Virus record (IMG/VR): IMGVR_UViG_3300013137_000076
Coordinates: 1 to 29,001 of that record
DNA: 29,001 nucleotides
DNA from: a virus
Strand: one strand, 5' to 3'
The notes beneath the pieces were generated by a model. The model ran no database searches. It was not told the origin of the DNA and was given only the letters and a program-made list of their open reading frames with translations. Positions 1-6,323 of the stretch are shown piece by piece; position 1 is the stretch's first letter, and every line of letters begins with the position of its first letter. The translations under genes and the position numbers were made by a program.

Positions 1-3
1 ACA

Positions 4-372
4 ATGAATAAAAAAGGCTTGATCTGCACGGTTTACGATTCAAAACTCGGGAATTGTTCAAACGACGGCGCGAGCGCTAAATTTAAAAGCGTCGTGCTAA
101 TTGGCGAGCATATCCCGGAAATTTTTTCGCCGAGCGACGACGTCCCGGCCGTCGAGTTGTTTATTAACACGGCGCACGGGACATTAAACGTATTGTCCCG
201 CGACGTCGTCCCGTACGATAAAATTAATTATAACGCCCGCGTCCAGCGCGTTTGCGCGAAACCGGCCGACCATGCCGATAAATGGTACATGCACGGCGGC
301 GCGTTTATTTACGCGTGCGACTCGCGTTTCCCGTACGAGAACCCGATCCCGTTGTTTGATCGGTGCGAATAG
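4..372 (+). CDS. Hypothetical phage protein, 122 aa
   Basis: I do not recognise a family. The product is soluble-looking, with no signal peptide or membrane helix. It has five cysteines at scattered positions, including a C-terminal stretch with aromatic residues (GGAFIYACDSRFP). The ATG sits three bases from the window edge, so its ribosome binding site is not visible and a longer upstream start cannot be excluded. The gene is followed at once by a repeated hairpin module, which also follows the next gene. It belongs to a run of small + strand genes typical of the early or accessory region of a phage. Codon use matches the neighbours. Confidence 0.7.
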   Translation: MNKKGLICTVYDSKLGNCSNDGASAKFKSVVLIGEHIPEIFSPSDDVPAVELFINTAHGTLNVLSRDVVPYDKINYNARVQRVCAKPADHADKWYMHGGAFIYACDSRFPYENPIPLFDRCE

Positions 373-374
373 TA

Positions 375-423
375 AACCACTTAACAGCCGAGCCCGGGCC
401 GATCGCCCGGGCCGGCGGGAGGC
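375..423 (+). repeat. Intergenic hairpin/SD module, copy 1
   Basis: The module has three parts. A 16-base block AACCACTTAACAGCCG (375-390) is followed by an 8-bp stem GCCCGGGC/GCCCGGGC (392-399 and 405-412) with a 5-base loop, then CCGGCGGGAGGC (412-423), which contains a Shine-Dalgarno sequence. The same module recurs at 745-794. Here no ATG, GTG or TTG follows the Shine-Dalgarno sequence at a usable distance, unlike copy 2. Confidence 0.75.
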
Positions 424-533
424 TCGACGAATACGACGCAAACAAACACCGCGAACCCGGCGTCGAGGTAATACGCTAGGCACTAAATCGCCGGCCTCCG
501 GGCCGGCATAATTCAAACAAAGGAGGCAGTACA
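424..533 (+). other. Gene-less leader between two small genes, with a second hairpin
   Basis: No convincing coding sequence is seen. A strong hairpin GCCGGCC-TCCG-GGCCGGC occupies 490-507, without a following T run, so it is not a classical intrinsic terminator. An AAAGGAGG ribosome binding site follows for the gene at 534. Because the Shine-Dalgarno sequence at 416-422 lacks a start codon, this stretch may be the remains of a lost small gene. That is inference. Confidence 0.45.
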
Positions 534-746
534 ATGGAAAAACCGAAACACTTTAAAAACCCGCGCGACCTGTTTAATGCGTGCGGCGACGACGCGGTAT
601 TTTTTGCTAAACTTCAGGACGTACCGCACAACCTCGGAATCGATCGGCCGGCGATCTCTTATTTAATGACGTCGGCCGGCCTCGACGTTACGGCGTCGGA
701 ATCGCCCCGGGCGCCCCGGGCGTTTATCCTCGTATTTAATCAGTAA
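534..746 (+). CDS. Hypothetical small phage protein, 70 aa
   Basis: I do not recognise a family. The start is well supported by AAAGGAGG about eight bases upstream of the ATG. The N-terminal half is mixed charged and hydrophobic (KNPRDLFNACGDDAVFFAKLQDV) and the C-terminus ends in a hydrophobic strand (FILVFNQ). There are no membrane helices or known motifs. The stop codon is followed immediately by the second copy of the hairpin/SD module that also follows the gene at 4-372, suggesting that the small genes here share a common post-transcriptional layout. Confidence 0.65.
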   Translation: MEKPKHFKNPRDLFNACGDDAVFFAKLQDVPHNLGIDRPAISYLMTSAGLDVTASESPRAPRAFILVFNQ

Positions 747-794
747 CCACTTAACAGCCGGCCCGGGCCCCGCGCCCGGGCGCCGGCGGGAGGC
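745..794 (+). repeat. Intergenic hairpin/SD module, copy 2
   Basis: AACCACTTAACAGCCG (745-760) is identical to copy 1. It is followed by the same 8-bp stem GCCCGGGC/GCCCGGGC (761-768 and 774-781, 5-base loop) and CCGGCGGGAGGC (783-794). Here the GGGAGG acts as the ribosome binding site for the ATG at 801. The hairpin therefore sits just upstream of a start site and may affect translation or mRNA stability. Confidence 0.75.
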
Positions 795-800
795 GAAACA

Positions 801-1034
801 ATGGCAAGTAATAACATAGTGTCCCGTAATGAAATGCTCGGCGGATTCCCCGGGCCGGACGGCGTTAATCAACTCCGGGTATGCGAGGACACGTTCGACG
901 AGGGCCGCGTCGAATATTCGCTCGATATCGGTACAAGCCGGCACGTTTTTAAATCCGCCGCCGGCGCGCTCGATATTTATAAACAGCTATATTGCGCGCT
1001 CAACAATATACAACGCCGCCCGAATAAAATGTAA
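801..1034 (+). CDS. Hypothetical small phage protein, 77 aa
   Basis: I do not recognise a family. The ATG follows GGGAGGCGAAACA, a good ribosome binding site inside the repeated hairpin module. The product is hydrophilic, with a central segment predicted by eye as beta strands (EYSLDIGTSRHVFKS) and a C-terminal helix (AAGALDIYKQLYCALNNIQRR). There is no signal or membrane segment. It ends in TAA followed in frame by TAG. An alternative reading frame at 829-1089 overlaps it but lacks a ribosome binding site and has shadow-like Arg/Ser/Pro composition. Confidence 0.65.
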   Translation: MASNNIVSRNEMLGGFPGPDGVNQLRVCEDTFDEGRVEYSLDIGTSRHVFKSAAGALDIYKQLYCALNNIQRRPNKM

Positions 1035-1114
1035 TAGCGCCCCGGCCGGATCTTTTGGTATATTACCCGGAGCGCCGGCCAGCGCATAACCTTTAACCCG
1101 GGAGGGCCGAACGT

Positions 1115-1408
1115 ATGCAAATCGTCGACGCAAACACCACTAAAAACGGAATACAGATTTTACGGTATGTATTACCCCGGCACCGGTTAGCCGAGGGCCC
1201 GCGCCGCGATTCGGCGCTCGTCGTACCCGGGGCCCCGGTATACTACCGATCGCGCCGCGTGGGCTCGTTCGATTGGCTCCCGGGAGTTGAAATAACCGGG
1301 GGCGTCAAGCGATGCCCGATCGGCGATATATTGGACGTTATTAACGCCGGGGCGGCGTGGGCGGAGCTCGCCGACGTTGATTCCCCGGTTATATGCTGGG
1401 AGGATTAA
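1115..1408 (+). CDS. Hypothetical phage protein, 97 aa
   Basis: I do not recognise a family. The ATG follows GGGAGGGCCGAACGT, a clear ribosome binding site. The protein looks beta-rich (LRYVLPRH, ALVVPGAPVYYRSRRVGSF) with a C-terminal helix (IGDILDVINAGAAWAELADV). It contains two cysteines and no membrane segment. It ends just upstream of the tandem ribbon-helix-helix gene, and that gene's ribosome binding site (GGGAGG) lies within the last codons of this one, so the two are probably translated from one message. Confidence 0.65.
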   Translation: MQIVDANTTKNGIQILRYVLPRHRLAEGPRRDSALVVPGAPVYYRSRRVGSFDWLPGVEITGGVKRCPIGDILDVINAGAAWAELADVDSPVICWED

Positions 1409-1413
1409 AAATC

Positions 1414-1722
1414 ATGCGTGAAAATGGATACTCGTTTACATTAAGCAAACGGGCGCTCGCCGATATCGATAATACCGCCGTACGCGAAAATCGATCGCGA
1501 TCGAATATGATTAAAACCCTTTTGATCGACGCGCTCGATAACCCGCCGATAAAAGATCCCGGGCGTTATTCCCGGGCGTCGAAAACGCGGCCGATTAGCT
1601 TAAAACTCCCGCCGGCGATATCGGAGCGGCTCGATAAATACGCCGGCGAAATCTCACACTCGTGGAGTTTTACGATCGAACTTTTGATCGACGACGCGTT
1701 ACTCCGGAGGGCCCGCCGATGA
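1414..1722 (+). CDS. Tandem ribbon-helix-helix (CopG/Arc/MetJ-like) DNA-binding protein, 102 aa
   Basis: Two ribbon-helix-helix-like units can be read in one chain. The first spans about residues 5-43: strand YSFTLSKR, helix ALADIDNTAVREN, turn RSRSN, helix MIKTLLIDAL. The second spans about 59-97: strand RPISLKLPP, helix AISERLDKYAGEIS, helix SFTIELLIDDALL. RHH proteins normally dimerise to form one binding ribbon, so a tandem copy could act as a single-chain dimer, as known for TraY. The likely role is a transcriptional regulator of phage genes, which is inference. I chose ATG 1414 because GGGAGG lies 11 bases upstream; the in-frame start at 1393 lacks a good site. The gene overlaps the following start by 4 bp (ATGA). 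Confidence 0.65.
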   Translation: MRENGYSFTLSKRALADIDNTAVRENRSRSNMIKTLLIDALDNPPIKDPGRYSRASKTRPISLKLPPAISERLDKYAGEISHSWSFTIELLIDDALLRRARR

Positions 1723-1868
1723 AAATAACCGCCTCGGATATTTTCGCGTTTATTCTTTTAATCGCGCTCGTATTCGCCGGGATCCGAATCGTTGATCTTA
1801 CGAATGAAAACCGCGAGTTAAAATCTTTTATTTACGCCGAGCCCCCGGAGCCCCCCGTATGCTTTTAA
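1719..1868 (+). CDS. Single-pass membrane peptide, 49 aa
   Basis: One clear hydrophobic helix (about residues 8-26, IFAFILLIALVFAGIRIVD) is followed by a short polar coiled segment (LTNENRELKSF) and a Pro/Glu-rich tail ending in Cys-Phe. This is the architecture of a small inner-membrane anchored protein. The ATG at 1719 overlaps the stop of the RHH gene (ATGA) and has CCGGAGG about nine bases upstream, which rules out the longer frame from 1662. The next gene overlaps its last ten bases. Function is unknown; holin-like or spanin-like roles are possible but nothing specific supports them. Confidence 0.6.
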   Translation: MKITASDIFAFILLIALVFAGIRIVDLTNENRELKSFIYAEPPEPPVCF

Positions 1869-2260
1869 TTAAAGAATCGATCCGCTCGCACGGTAACGAC
1901 CCCCGGAAACTATCGCCGAAAAGCTCCCGGCGTGTCGTCGTCCGGTGCGAGCATTGCGGCCGGCCGCGCGATATCCGTTTCCGCGATTCATTTAACCGGC
2001 CGGATCATGCTTGTAACCCGTGCGCGAATTCGCTCGCGCGTCGTAAAAAAATACGATACGTTGAGAGCGCCCACGCGGCGACGATAATCCCGCGCAACCC
2101 GGAGGCCCCCTGTCGTTTCCCCGGCTGTAAAACATTAACCCGGCGATCAAACGGTTATTGTCAAGCGTGCGAGGATAAATTAAACGCGGCCCGGCTCCGG
2201 ATACGGGCCCGGGACGGCGCGCGCGATATGATACTCGAAATAATGCGCGAGGAAAAATAA
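1859..2260 (+). CDS. Protein with two zinc-ribbon-like cysteine clusters, 133 aa
   Basis: There are eight cysteines in two four-Cys sets: C30-x2-C33 with C52-x2-C55, and C85-x4-C90 with C101-x2-C104. Each set fits a zinc-ribbon or zinc-finger knuckle pair. The rest is strongly basic (RRVVVRC, SLARRKKIRY, ARLRIRARDGARD), consistent with nucleic-acid binding. I saw no HNH catalytic pattern, so I do not call it a nuclease. The start overlaps the preceding membrane-peptide gene by ten bases. It is the last gene of the + strand early block and is followed by GC hairpins and then a convergent operon. Confidence 0.6.
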   Translation: MLLIKESIRSHGNDPRKLSPKSSRRVVVRCEHCGRPRDIRFRDSFNRPDHACNPCANSLARRKKIRYVESAHAATIIPRNPEAPCRFPGCKTLTRRSNGYCQACEDKLNAARLRIRARDGARDMILEIMREEK

Positions 2261-2267
2261 AAGGAGG

Positions 2268-2306
2268 GCGGCGCCCCGCGTGCCGGCATTACACCCGGGG
2301 CGCCGC
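2268..2306. terminator. GC-rich hairpin after the early operon (perfect 11-bp stem)
   Basis: GCGGCGCCCCG (2268-2278) and CGGGGCGCCGC (2296-2306) form a perfect 11-bp stem around a 17-base loop, starting eight bases after the stop codon of the zinc protein. No T run follows on either strand, so a canonical rho-independent terminator is not certain. An AAGGAGGG Shine-Dalgarno-like sequence (2261-2268) abuts its 5' side. Confidence 0.5.
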
Positions 2307-2308
2307 TG

Positions 2309-2338
2309 GGGCCGGGTAAGGAGGGTAAACCCCGGCCC
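2309..2338. terminator. Second GC-rich hairpin between convergent operons
   Basis: GGGCCGGG (2309-2316) pairs with CCCGGCCC (2331-2338) around a 14-base loop that itself holds another AAGGAGGG (2318-2325). It lies just before the convergent stop of the hydrolase gene at 2350. There is no T run, so its role as a bidirectional terminator is inference. Confidence 0.4.
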
Positions 2339-2349
2339 GCGCGAATACT

Positions 2350-2967
2350 TTAAAAAATAAGCTCGTACAATTCCGTCGCCCCGATCCACTCCGGGCAATC
2401 GCCCGGGACGGGCGCAATTTCGCGACGATCGTAATCGTCGAACCGCCCGCCGCTCGGGGTAATCAACTCATGCAACCACGCGTAAATTTTAGAATCGTAA
2501 AACCGCGGCTCGGCCCGGCCAACTTTTCGCTGGAGCCACCAAAAAGACTCCGAACAGTTAAGCCGGGACACGTTTAAAAATATCGGGCGGATCCACGCGA
2601 GGCCGGTCGATAAAAAATCGTATTTAACTTTTTTGCGTAACAGATCCTCGGCGAGCCGTACAATCTCGAGGCGCTGTTCATCGGTATTTTTTACCGGGGC
2701 CCAAAATATGCGGCCGTGATCGCGCTCGTAAACTTTCGACAATCGATTCCGGCGCATGCCTTTTCCGAGCGCGTCGAATACGACGACAAACGGTAACGTC
2801 GACGTCGTATCACCGATAACCGGCGCGGCGTGCGACATATCGTAAAGCCCGCCGCGTAATTTCTGAATCGACGTTTGTATAAAGTTATCGCCGCGGCACC
2901 CGATAAAATCGCCGACACGGATCGCCGGCCGGGCCCACGCGTACGGGACGGTTTTAATCTCGAGCAC
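2350..2967 (-). CDS. Permuted NlpC/P60-like (YiiX/C92-type) cysteine hydrolase, 205 aa
   Basis: The order of motifs matches the circularly permuted papain-like amidase group. An N-terminal VGDFIGCRG...IQTSIQ...YDMSHAAPVIG puts the putative catalytic His at 46. A KYDF segment follows at 115-118, then LNCSESFWW with putative Cys138 and Glu140. Such enzymes cleave amide bonds in peptidoglycan or acyl groups; in a phage a lytic or virion role is plausible but unproven. I chose GTG 2967 because GGGGGCGAAA lies just upstream and the start overlaps the end of the upstream membrane-protein gene by 14 bases. The ATG at 3099 would overlap that gene fully. There is no signal peptide, so access to the wall would need a holin or other route. 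Confidence 0.65.
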   Translation of the reverse strand: MLEIKTVPYAWARPAIRVGDFIGCRGDNFIQTSIQKLRGGLYDMSHAAPVIGDTTSTLPFVVVFDALGKGMRRNRLSKVYERDHGRIFWAPVKNTDEQRLEIVRLAEDLLRKKVKYDFLSTGLAWIRPIFLNVSRLNCSESFWWLQRKVGRAEPRFYDSKIYAWLHELITPSGGRFDDYDRREIAPVPGDCPEWIGATELYELIF

Positions 2968-3223
2968 TTTCGCCCCCGGCAGTTTTCGCCGCGACAACCG
3001 CGGCCGCGATTTCGGCGGCGTATTTTTTGTTATCGTCGACTTTTGATTTACCGGCCAGCGCGGACGCGGCTCCGCTTGCGACGGCGGTACCGATAGCAAC
3101 GGCCGGGACGTATTGCGGAGGTACGGCCCCGGTACTTAGCGCGGCGCCGCCGGCCATACCTATAAAACCGAATATCGACGCGAGTATCCGTTTTGATTTA
3201 ATTCCTCGATCGGGTTTTTTCAT
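2954..3223 (-). CDS. Small two-helix membrane protein, holin candidate, 89 aa
   Basis: A short basic N-terminus (KKPDRGIKSKR) precedes two Ala/Gly-rich hydrophobic segments, about residues 13-34 and 36-55, split by a Pro-containing turn. A charged Ala-rich helical tail follows (KSKVDDNKKYAAEIAAAVVAAK). This fits a small holin-like topology. GAGGGGGACGT upstream fixes the start at 3223; a longer frame from 3274 runs through the upstream hairpin. Its stop overlaps the GTG of the downstream cysteine hydrolase, so the two are translationally coupled, which supports a lysis pairing. No family match is claimed. A structural membrane role is the alternative. Confidence 0.55.
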   Translation of the reverse strand: MKKPDRGIKSKRILASIFGFIGMAGGAALSTGAVPPQYVPAVAIGTAVASGAASALAGKSKVDDNKKYAAEIAAAVVAAKTAGGESARD

Positions 3224-3242
3224 ACGTCCCCCTCGGATATGC

Positions 3243-3272
3243 GGCGGGCCGGCCCTCGGGGGCCAGCCCGCC
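3243..3272 (-). promoter_or_regulatory. Strong intercistronic RNA hairpin between primase and membrane-protein genes
   Basis: On the - strand GGCGGGCTGGCCC and GGGCCGGCCCGCC form a 13-bp stem (one G-U pair) with a 4-base loop, just upstream of the ribosome binding site of the gene starting at 3223. A run of eight T lies on the 5' side, not the 3' side, so this is not an intrinsic terminator for leftward transcription. It may mark mRNA processing or stabilise the downstream message. Confidence 0.55.
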
Positions 3273-3303
3273 AATTAAAAAAAATACGGTACTGGAGGCC
3301 CGA

Positions 3304-5805
3304 TTATACCGCGGCTTGTTTAAAAGCGCAACCGCTTTTATCCTCGGTCGGAATCTGCGCGGCGATATAATGCTTTAAAACTTCGGCCGCCGTCGTTAAT
3401 TGCGCGTGTATATGACCGCATTTTATAAATAATCGTGGTTTTTTTCCGCCGTCGACCGCCGTCGGATTATTAACGCGGCCGTCTTTAAGGGCCGGATGCC
3501 AATCGAACCCGAGATCCTGTAAAAGCGCCCGGCGCTTATTTGGCGGAATAGCACGCGACAAGCGGAGCCGGTGCAAAAGATCGTCGACCGCGATCGACGA
3601 GATCCACCCGCCGGCGAATCCGATACGGCCCTCGTCGATCGCCTCGAGGATCTCTTGCTCGGCGGATCCGAGCGACGCCGTAACCGCCTCGCCGGTACTG
3701 CTGGTAATCGGTGCGCGCTGGCAATCGGTCGCCGGGTTAAATTTCGCCGGGATCTTATAGGTTGCTAAAAACTCGTGTACGATAGCATAACCGCCCTGAT
3801 TTTTTAACCAATCGTACAAGCGCGGGAAATAATCGCCGGCCATACCGTCGCGTACTATATCCTCGTGCGTTTGCTGTGCCGTGTAGAATACGGCGAACCG
3901 GCGGTCGTTTTGTGTTTTACGTACGGCGTCTTTATGGTTTGAGTTGAAAATAAAATTACAGCATACGTCCCGCATTGATCGCTCGGATTGCATTAAGCGG
4001 CTCGATTGCCAATCCCCGGTTATCATCGGTTTTAATATCTCGAGTAATTCGCGTTTATGCTCGGCGACCTGTATATCCTCGATCCCGATAACGATCGTAT
4101 TAAATAACCACGAGTTAAATTTTTCGCCGATTTCACTCGCCGGCGGGACGTGAGCATAACGGCGGCCGATCGCCTCGATCAAAACAAACGTAAACAGCGA
4201 CTTTCCGTTACCCTCGGCGCCCTGTAACAACGGCGACCATTTGAATTTAACGCCTTTGTATTGCACGACGGCGGCGAGCCACGCGAGTAAAATTTCCCGA
4301 TCGCGCGGATCCGGAAGCACCTTTTTTAAATGATCGAGAAACGGCGACGGATCGCCCGGGGCGCGCGGCGTGCATATATCGACGTACGAGTTAACGAGGC
4401 GCTGGCCGCACGCGTCGATTATTTCCCCGGGTTTAAGATCCGGCCGAAACGTGGCCGCGTCGGCTTTTGGGAATCGCGCGAGTTGTGATTCGGTAAACGC
4501 CTCGAACGCTTTTCGCGTCGTTTTTTCCTCGTCGAGTTGAAACGTATATCCGCCGTACACCGCGTTAAATTGTTCCGGTTTTAATAGCGATCCGTCCGGG
4601 GTAAGTATTCGATGCTGATCCTTAACGTACGTGCACCCCTTAAAATGCGCTATTTGTTGCGGCGCCGGTAAATACTGTATCCCGGATACGAGGCGCGCCG
4701 TTGTTGTTTGCGTATCCATATCCGGGGTTATTTTTCCGGCGAGCTCGGCGGCCGGCGTGGCCGCGTTATCGATCCAAAATTTTGCACTTGAAATTTGTTT
4801 TAACGTCGCCGGGATCTCGTCGGTAAATTCCGCGAATTTTTTAGCGCGAATTTCCGAGCCGGATAATTTTTGTTTTTGGGATCCGCGTAACGCAACCGCC
4901 CCGGCCGGCGGCGCCGGGATCTCTTTTTTAACGCTAAAATAATCCTTAGTGCTCGAGCACGCGTTTATAATCGTCCGTTGTATATAATCCTTGCGGGCCC
5001 ACTTGTCGCGCACGAGGCCGGATCGGAACATTAACTCCCGGATCCGCTCGCAATTCGCGCCCGTCCAGAAAGCTAAATGCACGGCGAGCGCCATATCGGC
5101 GCTTGACTCGTCGTCGTCGTACCCGCTCGTATCGCCGGCCCATAACGCCGAGAACGATCGCCCCGTAAACGCCGCGGCGGGCGAAACCGAGGCACACGCT
5201 CTAACGATCAACTCGTCGTCGGTAAGCGTGGACGTATAACCCTCGACCGGCGTATCCGTCCAGCCTCGCGAGGGCCCGGCGGCGCAATCCCGGCCGGCGA
5301 AATACTTCGCGATAACGGCGTTTAATGCGGCCGTGCAATCGGCGCCCGCGCGCCCGCGGATTTCAATCCCGGTCAACGCGACAAACCGTTTCGCCGTGTA
5401 GAGCTCGAGGCCGAGGCCGGTATTTTTGCACGCGTGCTCCGGCCGGGGCCCGGAATAACTGCCGATAATATGGAGGCCCTGCCCGGACTGCGATATTTCG
5501 ACGAGCGCCTCCGGGAACGCGGCGACCATTTCCAGCGCGAGCGGCGACCATTCGCCGGAGGGCGTCCGGCACTTGTCGACGTCGATAAAAAAGAACGGAT
5601 CGGACTCGGTAAATACAAACCCGATCCCGTACCCGGGGCCGTACGCCGGTAAAATCTGCGCCGCCGTGGCCGCGTCCAGCCACGCGGCCGGATCGTGCGC
5701 GTCGGATATCTGCGCGGTATTGTAGTTAATCGGGAATTTCCGCCCGTCGCGGATCGTCCATAAAATAAACTGTTTTACGTTTGTTAACTCCGAAAATCGA
5801 TTCAT
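3304..5805 (-). CDS. Prim-pol / SF3-type helicase fusion (primase-helicase), 833 aa
   Basis: The N-terminal domain carries the archaeo-eukaryotic primase signature: FFFIDVDK (Asp75, Asp77) and SGQGLHIIG (His112), as in bifunctional DNA primase/polymerases. The C-terminal half has a P-loop GAEGNGKS at about 527-534 and a following acidic strand (IVIGIEDIQV), as in D5/P4-type phage helicases (DUF5906-like). The enzyme would prime and unwind at the fork. The start at 5805 overlaps the upstream regulator's stop (ATGA) and has GGGGAGG upstream; the 45-residue extension to 5940 lies in another gene and is rejected. It is the largest gene of the leftward replication arm and is followed by a 13-bp hairpin. 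Confidence 0.88.
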   Translation of the reverse strand: MNRFSELTNVKQFILWTIRDGRKFPINYNTAQISDAHDPAAWLDAATAAQILPAYGPGYGIGFVFTESDPFFFIDVDKCRTPSGEWSPLALEMVAAFPEALVEISQSGQGLHIIGSYSGPRPEHACKNTGLGLELYTAKRFVALTGIEIRGRAGADCTAALNAVIAKYFAGRDCAAGPSRGWTDTPVEGYTSTLTDDELIVRACASVSPAAAFTGRSFSALWAGDTSGYDDDESSADMALAVHLAFWTGANCERIRELMFRSGLVRDKWARKDYIQRTIINACSSTKDYFSVKKEIPAPPAGAVALRGSQKQKLSGSEIRAKKFAEFTDEIPATLKQISSAKFWIDNAATPAAELAGKITPDMDTQTTTARLVSGIQYLPAPQQIAHFKGCTYVKDQHRILTPDGSLLKPEQFNAVYGGYTFQLDEEKTTRKAFEAFTESQLARFPKADAATFRPDLKPGEIIDACGQRLVNSYVDICTPRAPGDPSPFLDHLKKVLPDPRDREILLAWLAAVVQYKGVKFKWSPLLQGAEGNGKSLFTFVLIEAIGRRYAHVPPASEIGEKFNSWLFNTIVIGIEDIQVAEHKRELLEILKPMITGDWQSSRLMQSERSMRDVCCNFIFNSNHKDAVRKTQNDRRFAVFYTAQQTHEDIVRDGMAGDYFPRLYDWLKNQGGYAIVHEFLATYKIPAKFNPATDCQRAPITSSTGEAVTASLGSAEQEILEAIDEGRIGFAGGWISSIAVDDLLHRLRLSRAIPPNKRRALLQDLGFDWHPALKDGRVNNPTAVDGGKKPRLFIKCGHIHAQLTTAAEVLKHYIAAQIPTEDKSGCAFKQAAV

Positions 5806-6323
5806 ACGCGCGCCTCCCCCGTCGAAATAATCGCCGCGGCGCGTTCGATTAATTCCCGGGGCGCCCGGAGCGCGCGCGGATGCGAAACGCTCAACGCTTG
5901 CGCGACGACCCGGGGCCGCCCGCGGGTTATCGCCTCGCATAAAACAGCGTCCCGGAGGCCGTCGATCGTCCCGAAATAATGCGTAACCGTGCCGGCCGAA
6001 ACATTCGCGGCGATCGCGACGCCCCCCCGTGTTATCGTATTCCAGCCCACGCGCTCGGCGTGCTCGAGGGCGAGCGATAAAATAAGCGCCCGGCGTAACT
6101 CGGGATTTACGCGCGTTTTTGTTACGTCGCGCGCCTCGACCGGAACTCCGGATTTATAAAGCTCGGTAATAAATTCGCCGAACGATTTCCCGGTAACGTG
6201 TTTAAACGACCCCTCCGGTACGCCCGCCTCGCGACATAAATCGTACTGCGATATATTAACGAGGCCGATACGGGCCGCCATACGCCCCGCCGTGTCAATT
6301 AAAACCCGATGTTTACGTTTCAT
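5802..6323 (-). CDS. Tandem TetR-type HTH protein, 173 aa
   Basis: Two segments resemble the N-terminal DNA-binding domain of TetR regulators. The first is at about 6-52 (IDTAGRMAARIGLVNIS, LCREAGVPEGSFKHV, KSFGEFI). The second is at about 78-125 (ALEHAERVGWNTITRGGVA, AANVSAGTVTHYFGTIDGLRDAVL). The second is the better match, with the usual S-x-GTV-x-HYF recognition helix. No ligand-binding domain of about 130 residues follows, only a short basic helix. It may bind DNA as a single-chain pseudo-dimer, either as a regulator or as an origin-binding or replication accessory protein; its place between nuclease and primase favours either. Start 6323 overlaps the upstream stop (ATGA) and has GGAGG nine bases upstream; the start at 6341 is less likely. 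Confidence 0.6.
   Translation of the reverse strand: MKRKHRVLIDTAGRMAARIGLVNISQYDLCREAGVPEGSFKHVTGKSFGEFITELYKSGVPVEARDVTKTRVNPELRRALILSLALEHAERVGWNTITRGGVAIAANVSAGTVTHYFGTIDGLRDAVLCEAITRGRPRVVAQALSVSHPRALRAPRELIERAAAIISTGEARV

Noticed and set aside
272-511. + strand Arg-rich frame covering the end of the first gene and the gene-less leader
   Set aside because: There is no ribosome binding site, the composition is Arg/Pro/Thr of shadow type, and it overlaps the first gene by about 100 bases.
2280-2360. 26-codon GTG frame after AAGGAGGG
   Set aside because: The spacing is long (11 bases), the frame runs through the perfect hairpin stem, and the Arg/Gly/Pro composition looks like non-coding GC-rich DNA.
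5805-5940. N-terminal 45-residue extension of the primase-helicase
   Set aside because: It lies wholly in the HTH gene, is Arg/Ala/Gly-rich, and the ATG at 5805 has both an SD and an ATGA overlap.
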